Below, piece by piece: positions 33,980 to 43,142 of a stretch of DNA of 64,000 bases. Under the pieces are notes generated by a model, which saw nothing but the letters and a program-made list of their open reading frames with translations, was not told the origin of the DNA and did not search any database. The translations under genes were made by a program, and so were the position numbers. This DNA comes from an uncultured Acetatifactor sp. (lineage in GTDB: Bacteria > Bacillota > Clostridia > Lachnospirales > Lachnospiraceae), in assembly GCA_910588225.1 (NCBI GenBank), contig CAJUQT010000010.1, positions 31,102 through 95,101 of the forward strand, written 5' to 3'. Every line of letters starts with the position of its first letter. The first letter of the stretch is position 1.

Positions 33980-35458
33980 ATGATTTCTGATAAATTATAC
34001 TCAATGGCATTTAAATTCAAAAAGAAAAAAGTCTGGGATATCATATTGAATGTACATGTTTTTGCAGTAAAATTTTCTGATGGCAATACAGGTTATGTTA
34101 ACATTACCAAGTCTGTAAACGGACGCTGTTGTCTTACCATTTATCTGGGGGATAAAGGTTTCAATTGCCTCCGAAGCATGGCAGAACTGGATAAAATACT
34201 GACAACCCCCTTTTCCCCCTTTAAATTTCAGGAAGCCCTTATTCAGCAGGAATGTATCAAATGTCTCTTCGTCAGTAAAAGTCAGCTGACGGAAGAAGAA
34301 CAGGAAGGCATTAAAAGTTATACTTCCTCTCATGAAATACGACTTTCCGGAAAAAATACATATCCTCAGTTTATTAAATATACAACTAATTGCATACCAA
34401 TCACATTTTTGACAGAGAAGGAACAGGAATACCTCTGTGAAGCTTTTTCGGCTTCTATGGCACTGTCGGATATTCTTATACGTGACATGAATTATACTCT
34501 GGGAATGACACAGATTTATGATGATCCGGATACTATTGTTTCTCTGGAACTGAAAGGTGGAAAATATGTAACAGAAGAAATACCTGTACCTGAAAGAATT
34601 TCTCCAACTTATCCCTCCCCAAAAGCTGCCAATGATATCGCTGTTGCCAAATTGAAGAAACAAAAAAAAGTCGGCATATGGGAATGTGAAATTATCCGTT
34701 TTCCTCAACCTGTTCAAAATAGTCCGGAAGAAATCCCCAATTACCCTGTTGTTTTAATTGCAATAGAAAGTACTACTGATTATTTTCTCTCCATATCGCC
34801 GGTATCTCATTATGAAGAAAATCCTGATAAACTGATTGATAATTTTATAGATTCTTTTCTGCAGCACGAATTTTGTCCCAAAGAAATTAAAGTACGTGAT
34901 GAACGTACTTATGCCTTTGCGGAAGATATATGTAAGAAATTAAAGATTACTCTCAGTTTTGAAGAAGAATTAAAAGTTCTGGATGAGGCAGAACTTACAT
35001 TCTGGGATCGGTTTGGGATAACAGAACAGGAGAAGCCACAGGAAGATAAAGTAACTCCCATTCCTGTGAGACAATCCTATCTTATCAGTGTTTCCCTCGG
35101 TTCCGGCTGCTACCGTCATATTCAGATTTCCGGCAACAGTAAATTATCGGATCTACATACATCTATATTGAATGCATTTGAATTAAAAGAAGAAGACCAT
35201 GAACATGGATTTTTTATGGACAACAAAATATGGAGCAACGAAAACTGTTATCTTGCAAATCCTCCCTATCCTGAATTTCCTTCTACTTATGATTACAGAT
35301 TAAGTCAAATTGAATTATCTAAAGGAAAACAGTTTAAATATCTTTTTGATTTTACAAATGAATGGAAATTTCAATGTAAAATACTTCAAGTCATGGAAAC
35401 CGATACCAAAAAACCTATGGTCGTAAAAAGTAAAGGAAATGCTCCTTTATCCAAATAA
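33980..35458 (+). CDS. pRiA4b ORF-3-like domain protein
   Basis: A 492-residue protein. The C-terminal part (about 360-480) matches the pRiA4b ORF-3-like fold: Y-L-I-S-V-S-L-G then YRHIQISGNSKLSDLHTSIL, DHEHGFFMD, and a final KQFKYLFDFTNEWKFQCKIL. The N-terminal about 340 residues, with an opening block MAFKFKKKKVWDIILNVHVF, form another domain found in the same kind of Firmicute proteins; I do not know its function. Such proteins are often seen near mobile or defence genes but have no firm role. AAAGG precedes the ATG and a possible promoter lies in the 99-base gap after the methylase. Confidence 0.7.
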   Translation: MISDKLYSMAFKFKKKKVWDIILNVHVFAVKFSDGNTGYVNITKSVNGRCCLTIYLGDKGFNCLRSMAELDKILTTPFSPFKFQEALIQQECIKCLFVSKSQLTEEEQEGIKSYTSSHEIRLSGKNTYPQFIKYTTNCIPITFLTEKEQEYLCEAFSASMALSDILIRDMNYTLGMTQIYDDPDTIVSLELKGGKYVTEEIPVPERISPTYPSPKAANDIAVAKLKKQKKVGIWECEIIRFPQPVQNSPEEIPNYPVVLIAIESTTDYFLSISPVSHYEENPDKLIDNFIDSFLQHEFCPKEIKVRDERTYAFAEDICKKLKITLSFEEELKVLDEAELTFWDRFGITEQEKPQEDKVTPIPVRQSYLISVSLGSGCYRHIQISGNSKLSDLHTSILNAFELKEEDHEHGFFMDNKIWSNENCYLANPPYPEFPSTYDYRLSQIELSKGKQFKYLFDFTNEWKFQCKILQVMETDTKKPMVVKSKGNAPLSK

Positions 35459-35500
35459 ATAGAATCATCTAATTAACTGCTTCATGATTGTAAGATTTAA

Positions 35501-35539
35501 AAAAGAGCTGCGGCACACAGACAGTGCAGCAGCTCTTTT
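35501..35539. terminator. Bidirectional terminator between the pRiA4b-like gene and gyrA
   Basis: Stem AAAAGAGCTGCGGCAC / GTGCAGCAGCTCTTTT with one mismatch and a seven-base loop. The A-rich left end and T-rich right end let it serve both convergent genes. Confidence 0.8.
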
Positions 35540-35548
35540 CATTTCTTT

Positions 35549-38125
35549 TTATGATTCCTGATTTTCCTCTGCCTCTTTTACGACATTTTCATTTTTCTGT
35601 ATCTCTTCTCCTTCAATATATTCCATGGCATCTTCCGGATTATCAAATTCCTGTTCGCCGTCTGATACCTTTTCTCTGACCTTAGCTATCTTGGCTATCT
35701 TTACTCCTTCTTCCATATCAATCATCTTTACACCGGAAGTAACTCGTCCCAAAGTAGAAATGTCCTGCATCCTGAGCTGAATAATAATGCCTTCCGTACT
35801 TATCATCATAATTTCGTTTTCATCGACCACAGCCTTGACGCCTACTACATTTCCTGTTCTTTCCGTAACCTTATAACATTTAATTCCCTTACCACCACGG
35901 TTCTGAACGGTAAATTCATTCAGATAAGTACGTTTTCCCAATCCGTTTTCAGATACAATCAAAAGAGAATCACCCTGACTCTGAAGCTGCATGCCTATAA
36001 TTTCATCTTCATCGGATAAATTCATACCGATTACACCCATGGAACTTCTGCCTGTAGAACGTACATCTGTCTCCTTAAAGCGAATGCAGATTCCCTGTTT
36101 TGTCACCAGAAAAATTTCACTGTCCTTATCTGTAACTTTGACCTCAATCAGCTCATCATCACTTCGAAGGTTTATTGCTGTCAAGCCTTTTTTCCTGATA
36201 TTAGTGAATTCCATCATGGAAGTCTTCTTTACAATTCCCTTCTTCGTGACCATGAAGAGATTATTCTCACTGTCATACTCCTTGATTGGAATCATTGCCG
36301 TGATTTTCTCTTCCGGTGCCAGCTGCAACAGATTTACTATGGCCGTTCCTCTGGCCGTTCTACCTGCCTCCGGAATTTCATATGCTTTTAAACGATAAAC
36401 TCTTCCCAGACTGGTAAAGAAATTCAGATAATGATGCGTAGTGGTCATCAACAGATCTTCTATAAAATCATTGTCGATGGTCTGCATACCTTTAATTCCT
36501 TTTCCCCCTCGGTTCTGAGATTTAAAATTATCTACTGTCATTCTCTTGATATATCCCAGAGAAGTCAAAGCAATCACTGTATTTTCATTTGGAATTAAAT
36601 CTTCTACTGATATATCAGAATCATCATAACTGATTTTACTGCGTCTGTCATCTCCAAACTTATCGGAAATCTCCATAATTTCTTTTTTGATGACACCCAG
36701 CAAAAGGTTCTTATCAGCCAGAATCGTCTTCAACTCCTTTATCTTTTTCTGAAGCTCCTCATGTTCATTCTCCAGCTTTTCTCTTTCCAAACCTGTAAGA
36801 GCCCTCAACCGCATATCCACAATAGCCTGGGCCTGGGCGTCCGACAATTCGAATCTTTCCATCAGCCTTTCTTTTGCAATCTGCGTATTACGGCTGCTGC
36901 GGATAATGGATATGACTTCATCAATGAAATCCAGAGCTTTTAACAGTCCCTGTAAAATATGATCTCTTTCTTCCGCTTTGTTAAGATCATACCTGGTTCT
37001 TCTTGTGACCACATCCTCCTGATGTATCAGATAATATTTCAGCATATCAGGAAGATTCATTACTTTTGGCTGCTGATTGACCAGAGCCAGCAAAATGACA
37101 CCAAAGGTATCCTGCAGCTGTGTATGCTTATATAATTGATTCAATATTACATTGGCATTGGCATCCTTGCGGAGCTCAATAACCACTCTGATACCTTCTC
37201 TGTTTGATTCGTCACGTATATCTGTGATCCCGTCAATTTTTTTAAGCTTTACCAGCTCTGCAATCTTTATAATCATATTTGCCTTATTAACCATGTAAGG
37301 CAGTTCAGTTGCAATAATCTGGCTTTTCCCGTTGGGAAGGGTTTCTATATTGGTTACAGCACGGACTATAATCTTGCCTCTTCCCGTTCTGTAGGCTTCA
37401 TTACAGCCTCTTGTCCCCAAAATAAGACCTCCTGTAGGAAAATCAGGCGCTTTCACAATAGAGAGAATTTCTTCAATAGAAGTCTCCCTGTTTTCGTTTA
37501 CTCTGTTATCTATGATCTTTACAATAGCGCTTACTATTTCACGAAGATTATGAGGCGGTATATTGGTAGCCATACCAACTGCAATCCCTGTGGTACCATT
37601 TACCAGCAGATTTGGATAACGGCTGGGAAGTACTTCCGGTTCTTTCTCCGTATCATCAAAGTTTGGAGCAAAATTAACTGTATCCTTGTTGATATCGGCC
37701 AGCAGCTCCATGGAAATTTTGGAAAGTCTTGCCTCCGTATAACGCATGGCAGCCGCACCGTCTCCATCCATAGAACCGAAATTCCCATGCCCGTCCACCA
37801 ACGGATATCTTGTAGACCATTCCTGCGCCATATTAACCAGAGCCCCATAGATGGAACTGTCTCCATGCGGATGGTACTTACCCATTGTATCACCGACGAT
37901 ACGCGCACTTTTACGATGAGGCTTATCCGGTCCATTGTTCAGCTCAATCATGGAATAAAGCACTCGGCGCTGAACAGGCTTCAGCCCATCTCTGACATCC
38001 GGAAGTGCTCTGGAAGCAATGACACTCATGGAATAATCGATGTAAAAGGATTCCATTTTCTCCTTTAAATCTACTTCATGAATCTTGTCCATCTCCGGGT
38101 TATTGTCAAAAATATCATCTTTCAT
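35549..38125 (-). CDS. gyrA: DNA gyrase subunit A
   Basis: An 858-residue GyrA: winged-helix and tower domains with the catalytic Tyr129 in AAAMRYTEARL, a coiled-coil gate, and a C-terminal six-bladed beta-pinwheel. The GyrA box is seen as QNRGGKG (two copies, around the starts of blades). With GyrB it introduces negative supercoils. In the quinolone-determining loop HPHGDSSIYGALV, Ser90 (E. coli Ser83) is kept but the acidic residue equivalent to E. coli Asp87 is Gly94. The gene follows gyrB by about 100 bases; the C-terminal 40 residues are very acidic. Confidence 0.97.
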   Translation of the reverse strand: MKDDIFDNNPEMDKIHEVDLKEKMESFYIDYSMSVIASRALPDVRDGLKPVQRRVLYSMIELNNGPDKPHRKSARIVGDTMGKYHPHGDSSIYGALVNMAQEWSTRYPLVDGHGNFGSMDGDGAAAMRYTEARLSKISMELLADINKDTVNFAPNFDDTEKEPEVLPSRYPNLLVNGTTGIAVGMATNIPPHNLREIVSAIVKIIDNRVNENRETSIEEILSIVKAPDFPTGGLILGTRGCNEAYRTGRGKIIVRAVTNIETLPNGKSQIIATELPYMVNKANMIIKIAELVKLKKIDGITDIRDESNREGIRVVIELRKDANANVILNQLYKHTQLQDTFGVILLALVNQQPKVMNLPDMLKYYLIHQEDVVTRRTRYDLNKAEERDHILQGLLKALDFIDEVISIIRSSRNTQIAKERLMERFELSDAQAQAIVDMRLRALTGLEREKLENEHEELQKKIKELKTILADKNLLLGVIKKEIMEISDKFGDDRRSKISYDDSDISVEDLIPNENTVIALTSLGYIKRMTVDNFKSQNRGGKGIKGMQTIDNDFIEDLLMTTTHHYLNFFTSLGRVYRLKAYEIPEAGRTARGTAIVNLLQLAPEEKITAMIPIKEYDSENNLFMVTKKGIVKKTSMMEFTNIRKKGLTAINLRSDDELIEVKVTDKDSEIFLVTKQGICIRFKETDVRSTGRSSMGVIGMNLSDEDEIIGMQLQSQGDSLLIVSENGLGKRTYLNEFTVQNRGGKGIKCYKVTERTGNVVGVKAVVDENEIMMISTEGIIIQLRMQDISTLGRVTSGVKMIDMEEGVKIAKIAKVREKVSDGEQEFDNPEDAMEYIEGEEIQKNENVVKEAEENQES

Positions 38126-38221
38126 TCTGTTCCTCTTTCATTGTCATAGGAAATGCCGTGAAATAACCTGTACAATCAAATTATTTTCGGACAGTTCCTT
38201 ACTCTCACGCTTCAAAAAATG

Positions 38222-40315
38222 TCATTTGATATCAAGATTCTTCACAAACTTTGCATTTTCCTCTATAAATTCCCGTCTGGGTTCCACTTTATCTCCCATC
38301 AGTGTAGTAAAAGTAAGATCCAACTCCGATTCCATCTCCTCATTATAGCTTACACGCAGCAGAATTCTCCTGGCCGGGTCCATGGTTGTCTCCCAGAGCT
38401 GCTCTGCATCCATTTCCCCCAGTCCTTTATAACGCTGAATTTTATTATTCTGGTCTCTGCCCACTTCCTTCAGAATTTCGTCAAGCTCTTCGTCACTGTA
38501 GGCATACCACACCTTTTTATTCTTTTCCAGCTTATACAGAGGAGGCTTTGCCAGATACACATGGCCTTCTTTAATCAGATCAGGCATAAAACGGTAAATA
38601 AATGTGAGAAGTAAAGTGCTGATATGTGCTCCGTCCACATCTGCATCTGTCATCAGTATAATTTTGTCATAACGAAGCTTCTCAATATTGAAATCGTCAT
38701 GAATACCTGTGCCGAAAGCTGTAATCATTGCCCTGATTTCCGCATTAGAATAAATTTTATCCAATCTGGCCTTCTCTACATTCAGAATCTTGCCACGAAG
38801 AGGCAGGATAGCCTGTGTTGCACGAGACCTGGCCGTCTTCGCACTACCACCTGCGGAATCACCCTCCACTATATAGATTTCACAGTTTTTCGGGTCCTTA
38901 TCAGAACAATCTGCCAGTTTGCCTGGCAAGGCCATTCCGTCCAAAGCAGTCTTCCTTCTTGTCAGATCTCTGGCTTTGCGGGCAGCTTCCCTTGCTCTCT
39001 GCGCAAGGATTGATTTCTCACAGATGGTTTTTGCCAGCATGGGATTCTGCTCCAGATAATAAGTAAGCTGTTCACTGACAATTCCATCCACAGCACCTCT
39101 GGCTTCACTGTTTCCAAGCTTTTGTTTCGTCTGTCCTTCAAACTGCGGATCTTCTATCTTCACACTGATTATGGCAGTAAGTCCTTCTCTGATATCTTCT
39201 CCTGACAGATTTGGCTCATTTTCCTTTAAAAGCTTTGCATTTCTGGCGTAATCATTGAAAGTCTTCGTAAGTGCGTTCCTGAATCCCTGCAAATGCGTTC
39301 CGCCTTCAGGTGTGTTGATATTATTCACAAAGCTGAATACACTTTCATTAAAGGAATCATTGTGCTGGAAGGAAACCTCCACATAGACATCATTTCTCTG
39401 TCCTTCAAAATAGAGAATATTCTCGTAAAGCGGAGTTTTACTCCTGTTCAAATAAGATACAAATTCCTTGATTCCGCCCTCATAGTAAAATTCTGCTTTT
39501 TTCTCCTTCTTTACTTTTATATTCTCTTCCTTTTTTTCTTCTTCGAATCCGCTTTCTCCGGCTTCCTGCATCTCTTCTTTTTGATCCTCTTCCGCCCTTT
39601 TTAACAGTTCATTGATCTGGCTGTTCTCATGTTCCTGAAGAGTTTCTGCTTCTGATCTTCCATCCCTCAGTATAATTTTCAAACCTTTGGTCAGAAAAGC
39701 CATCTCGCGCAGTCTTATTTTCAATAAATCAAAGTCAAATATTGTAGTTTCTGTAAAAATAGTCTTATCCGGCAGAAATGTAATTTTACTTCCCGTTTCT
39801 TCTTCTCCGCAGGTTCCTATAACTTTTAAGGGATAACATACATTTCCCCGCTCATATCGCTGCTTATAGATTTTTCCTTCCTGACGGATTTCCACTTCAA
39901 GCCATTCTGAAAGAGCGTTTACTACGGATGCTCCCACACCATGCAGACCTCCGGATACCTTGTAACCGCCTCCGCCGAACTTTCCTCCGGCATGCAGAAC
40001 GGTAAATACCACCTCTACCGCAGGAATACCTGCCTTTTGGTTAATTCCAACAGGAATGCCCCGTCCGTTATCAATAACCGTTACAGAATTATCTTCATTG
40101 ATTCTCACATCAATGGTATCACAGAATCCGGCCAATGCCTCATCTACTGAATTATCCACAATCTCATACACCAGGTGATGAAGACCTCTGCTGGAAGTCG
40201 TTCCTATATACATTCCAGGACGCTTTCTAACCGCTTCTAATCCTTCCAGAATCTGAATCTGGTCCGCACCATATTCATGTTCCACTGCAGTGTTGTTGAT
40301 TGTTTCTTCGTTCAT
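38222..40315 (-). CDS. gyrB: DNA gyrase subunit B with charged insertion
   Basis: A 697-residue GyrB: GHKL ATPase domain (EIVDNSVDEA, about 51-60; DNGRGIPVG; GGKFGGGGYKVSGGLHGVG), transducer domain, and TOPRIM domain with EGDSAGGSA, PLRGKILNVEKA and DADVDGAHI. It is longer than the about 635-640 residues of typical Firmicute GyrB because of a strongly charged Lys/Glu-rich insert at about 222-274, just before the YYEGGIKEF block. GyrB supplies ATP turnover and the DNA gate metal site. It is in the dnaA-dnaN-S4-recF-gyrB-gyrA run and AAGGA precedes the start. Confidence 0.97.
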   Translation of the reverse strand: MNEETINNTAVEHEYGADQIQILEGLEAVRKRPGMYIGTTSSRGLHHLVYEIVDNSVDEALAGFCDTIDVRINEDNSVTVIDNGRGIPVGINQKAGIPAVEVVFTVLHAGGKFGGGGYKVSGGLHGVGASVVNALSEWLEVEIRQEGKIYKQRYERGNVCYPLKVIGTCGEEETGSKITFLPDKTIFTETTIFDFDLLKIRLREMAFLTKGLKIILRDGRSEAETLQEHENSQINELLKRAEEDQKEEMQEAGESGFEEEKKEENIKVKKEKKAEFYYEGGIKEFVSYLNRSKTPLYENILYFEGQRNDVYVEVSFQHNDSFNESVFSFVNNINTPEGGTHLQGFRNALTKTFNDYARNAKLLKENEPNLSGEDIREGLTAIISVKIEDPQFEGQTKQKLGNSEARGAVDGIVSEQLTYYLEQNPMLAKTICEKSILAQRAREAARKARDLTRRKTALDGMALPGKLADCSDKDPKNCEIYIVEGDSAGGSAKTARSRATQAILPLRGKILNVEKARLDKIYSNAEIRAMITAFGTGIHDDFNIEKLRYDKIILMTDADVDGAHISTLLLTFIYRFMPDLIKEGHVYLAKPPLYKLEKNKKVWYAYSDEELDEILKEVGRDQNNKIQRYKGLGEMDAEQLWETTMDPARRILLRVSYNEEMESELDLTFTTLMGDKVEPRREFIEENAKFVKNLDIK

Positions 40316-40335
40316 ACAAACATATCCTTTCTATT

Positions 40336-41436
40336 TTACGATACAACTTCCGTATTCATACAACTTACGGTTCCTTCCGATACCCTGTAAACCCTGTTTA
40401 TTTCAAATCTGTGGTTAACAAATTCTTCCAGACCGGTACAGGTAATAATGGTCTGAATATCCCCTATACTGTTCAAAAGATAATTCTGCCTGTTAGAATC
40501 CAGTTCAGATAATACATCGTCCAACAAAAGGATTGGATTATCTTTGGTAATTTTCTTCACAAGTTCTATCTCAGATAGTTTCAAAGAAAGGGCTGCCGTC
40601 CTCTGCTGCCCTTGAGAACCGTATCTTCTGATATCCACATTCTCTATCATAAATGAAAAATCATCCCTGTGAGGACCTGTCGATGTTATCTTCGACTTGA
40701 TATCTCTGTCCTGGTTGTGCCGCAGCTTTTGTTCAAATTCTTCTATCTCCACATCCGGCTCATAATGTATGATAAGCTTCTCTCTGTCTCCGGAAAGTTT
40801 TCTGTGAATATCATAAATAATATCATTTAACTGTTCTACGAATAACTTTCTGCGCTCTATTATTTTGCTTCCAAAAGAAACCAGCTGCATATCCCATATT
40901 CCCAAAGTTTCTTTCAGGGATGGATTCATATACATATCTTTTAAAAGTTTATTGCGTTGATTGACAATTTTATTGTAATGATTCAGGTTATAAAGGTAAA
41001 AACTGTCCAACTGACACAATTCCATATCTACAAATCTTCTTCTTTCGACGGGTCCATTCTTGATAATTCCCAAATCCTCCGGTGAAAAAAATACCACATT
41101 ACACAGACCAAGCAAATCCGCAGCCTTTTTTATCTTCTGCCCATCGATAGCAATCCCTTTTGATTTGGTTTTTCTTAAGTGCATGTCGACTCTCGTCTCC
41201 ACACCCTCTTTTTCCAGAAAAGTTCTTATATGTCCCTCTTCTCTGTCGAAATTAACGATTTCTCTGTCCTTGCTTCCCTTATGGGATTTCGTGGTGGCTG
41301 CCATAAAAATAGCTTCCAGTATATTCGTTTTTCCCTGTGCATTATCCCCATACAGGATATTTGTTCCTCTGTCGAACTGCATGACAAGAAAATCGTAATT
41401 TCTGTAACCTGCCAGTTCAATTGATTTGATCACCAT
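40336..41436 (-). CDS. recF: DNA replication and repair protein RecF
   Basis: A 366-residue SMC-like ATPase: Walker A GDNAQGKTNILEAI (about residues 30-43), RRRFVDMELCQLD in the lid region, the signature SQGQQRTAALSLKLSE and Walker B PILLLDDVLSELD. It loads RecA at single-strand gaps with RecO and RecR. It starts 13 bases after the S4 protein gene and ends 20 bases before gyrB, as in other Firmicutes. Confidence 0.96.
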   Translation of the reverse strand: MVIKSIELAGYRNYDFLVMQFDRGTNILYGDNAQGKTNILEAIFMAATTKSHKGSKDREIVNFDREEGHIRTFLEKEGVETRVDMHLRKTKSKGIAIDGQKIKKAADLLGLCNVVFFSPEDLGIIKNGPVERRRFVDMELCQLDSFYLYNLNHYNKIVNQRNKLLKDMYMNPSLKETLGIWDMQLVSFGSKIIERRKLFVEQLNDIIYDIHRKLSGDREKLIIHYEPDVEIEEFEQKLRHNQDRDIKSKITSTGPHRDDFSFMIENVDIRRYGSQGQQRTAALSLKLSEIELVKKITKDNPILLLDDVLSELDSNRQNYLLNSIGDIQTIITCTGLEEFVNHRFEINRVYRVSEGTVSCMNTEVVS

Positions 41437-41449
41437 AATAATACCGTCT

Positions 41450-41659
41450 TTACATTTCTATTTTGATGGTTTTTCCTCTATATTCCACAATGTCGCCAAC
41501 TGACAACTTTTTTCCCCGTCTTGTTTCAATCTCTCCATTTACTTTCACCAGGCCATCCTGAATCTCATACTTTGCCTCCACACCGGAATCTGCCATTCCG
41601 GCAGCCTTTAAGGCCTGACCAAGCTTTATATAATCCTCTTTCAGATGTATGATTTCCAT
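41450..41659 (-). CDS. S4-domain RNA-binding protein (YaaA/RlbA type)
   Basis: A 69-residue single S4 domain: EDYIKLGQALKAAGMADSGV, then V-K-V-N-G-E-I-E-T-R-R-G-K-K-L and a closing beta strand. It is the small protein always found between dnaN and recF in Firmicutes; homologues bind the ribosome or rRNA. The 42-base gap to dnaN and 13-base gap to recF indicate one operon. Confidence 0.92.
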   Translation of the reverse strand: MEIIHLKEDYIKLGQALKAAGMADSGVEAKYEIQDGLVKVNGEIETRRGKKLSVGDIVEYRGKTIKIEM

Positions 41660-41701
41660 TCTTCTCTCTTTCTCCTCAGAAACTTACACCAAACCATGAT
41701 G

Positions 41702-42823
41702 TTACTGATGGCCTGCATAATTTGCTACAAGGCTTACCGGAAGTATCAGATAAATATATCCTTTGTCCTCATTTTTAATGAAACAGGGGGCTTTCGGATT
41801 TACCATGTAAAGATCCACCTCTTCTTCATCAATGACCCTGAGTGCATCTATCAGGAATTTAGGATTAAAACCGATCATCAGATCTCTTCCCTGCTTTTCA
41901 ATATCAATATCTTCATTCATACTCCCCAGGGCAGATTCAATTCTCAATGCCATGCCGGCATCGCTGATATTGATAACAATTGGTTTTCTGTCTCCTTCTC
42001 TGGTCAAAAGAGTAGCTCTGTCGATACAATTCAGGAATTCCTTTTTATTTACGCTTACCTTTGTCTCATAATCGCTGGAAAGCATTCTGTCAATGTTGAA
42101 ATATTCTCCTTCTATCAATCTGGATACTACAACCGTATTCTCAAATTCAAATACAATATGTTTTGAAGTAAAATATATGGTCAGAAAACTGTCTGCTCCT
42201 CCGGGAAGAATCCTGCTCACTTCATTCAACGTTTTACCGGGAACAATCACCTTCTTCGGCGCATATGTTTCCCTCAACTGAATTTTACGAATCGAAATAC
42301 GATGTCCATCTGAAGAAACCAGCTTTAACTCGTCTCCGTTGATTTCAAATAATTCTCCTGTCATCAGCTTATTATTGTCATTGTCCGCAATGGAAAAAAT
42401 TGTCTGTCTTACCATTTCCTTCAGAGCAAACTGACTGATTGAGATACTCTCTTCTTTTTCCACTACAGGCAGATAGGAGAAATCTTCTCCTGATTTACCC
42501 ATTAAAGTGAACTTTGCCTTTTCACATGTAATAATTGTTTTATAAGAAGAATCTGTTTCTATCCTAATGAAACTGTCGGGAAGTTTTCTTACAATTTCAA
42601 GGAAAATTTTCGCGTCCAGTGCAATTAATCCTTTTTCCTGAATTTCTCCTTCTATAACTGTCTCTATTCCCAAATCCATATCATTGGCAGTTAAGGTGAT
42701 CAATCCGTTGGAAGCATCTATTAATATACATTCAAGAATGGACATTGTAGTTTTATTGGGAACAGCTCTTGATACAATCTGTACACCATTCAGAAGATTT
42801 GATTTTGAACAAATTAATTTCAT
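41702..42823 (-). CDS. dnaN: DNA polymerase III beta clamp
   Basis: A 373-residue sliding clamp with three repeated clamp folds (about 1-125, 126-250, 251-373) and the C-terminal end LPVSLVANYAGHQ, where family members carry the M/L-P-x-R-like tail. AAGGAG lies before the ATG. It tethers the replicative polymerase to DNA. It is separated from dnaA by 303 bases that hold a palindrome and a tandem repeat. Confidence 0.97.
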   Translation of the reverse strand: MKLICSKSNLLNGVQIVSRAVPNKTTMSILECILIDASNGLITLTANDMDLGIETVIEGEIQEKGLIALDAKIFLEIVRKLPDSFIRIETDSSYKTIITCEKAKFTLMGKSGEDFSYLPVVEKEESISISQFALKEMVRQTIFSIADNDNNKLMTGELFEINGDELKLVSSDGHRISIRKIQLRETYAPKKVIVPGKTLNEVSRILPGGADSFLTIYFTSKHIVFEFENTVVVSRLIEGEYFNIDRMLSSDYETKVSVNKKEFLNCIDRATLLTREGDRKPIVINISDAGMALRIESALGSMNEDIDIEKQGRDLMIGFNPKFLIDALRVIDEEEVDLYMVNPKAPCFIKNEDKGYIYLILPVSLVANYAGHQ

Positions 42824-43126
42824 GTAGATAACTCCTTCCCTGTCAGAAAAAATCTCGTTTCTTATATATAAATAAAGAATTTCATAATATTAATAATAAT
42901 GGCTGTTGATAAGTGCATAAGTATCTCTATTATACTATTTTTCAAGGAAAAATGGAATGGAAAACTTGTTAATAATGAAAAAATATCATGAGAATAAAAG
43001 TGAAGTTATTCACGTCCTTTTTTCTCTTTTCTTTTCCTTCCCCTTCAGAAGATATATTAACCACATACAACCCACATGGATATGTGGTTAATTTTTCTGG
43101 AAAGGTTTCTAAGAAGGGTTTATCTT
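42824..43126. other. dnaA-dnaN spacer
   Basis: 303 bases without a gene. It contains an AT-rich stretch (42860-43000), a hairpin at 43056-43092 and the first part of an 18-base tandem repeat that crosses the dnaA stop. I see no perfect DnaA box here, only near matches such as GTTGATAAG near 42905, so the main origin boxes seem to be on the other side of dnaA. Confidence 0.6.
43056..43092. terminator. 12-bp perfect hairpin between dnaA and dnaN
   Basis: Arms ATTAACCACATA / TATGTGGTTAAT with a 13-base loop. On the plus strand it is followed by TTTT; on the minus strand, the direction of dnaA, the T-tract is absent, so it may attenuate rather than end dnaA transcription. Confidence 0.45.
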
Positions 43127-43142
43127 CTAAGAAGGGTTTATC
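43107..43142. repeat. 18-bp tandem duplication across the dnaA stop codon
   Basis: Two exact copies of TTCTAAGAAGGGTTTATC in direct contact. On the minus strand each encodes K-I-N-P-S-stop, so the duplication leaves DnaA unchanged and puts a second copy of the ending after the stop. Confidence 0.9.
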
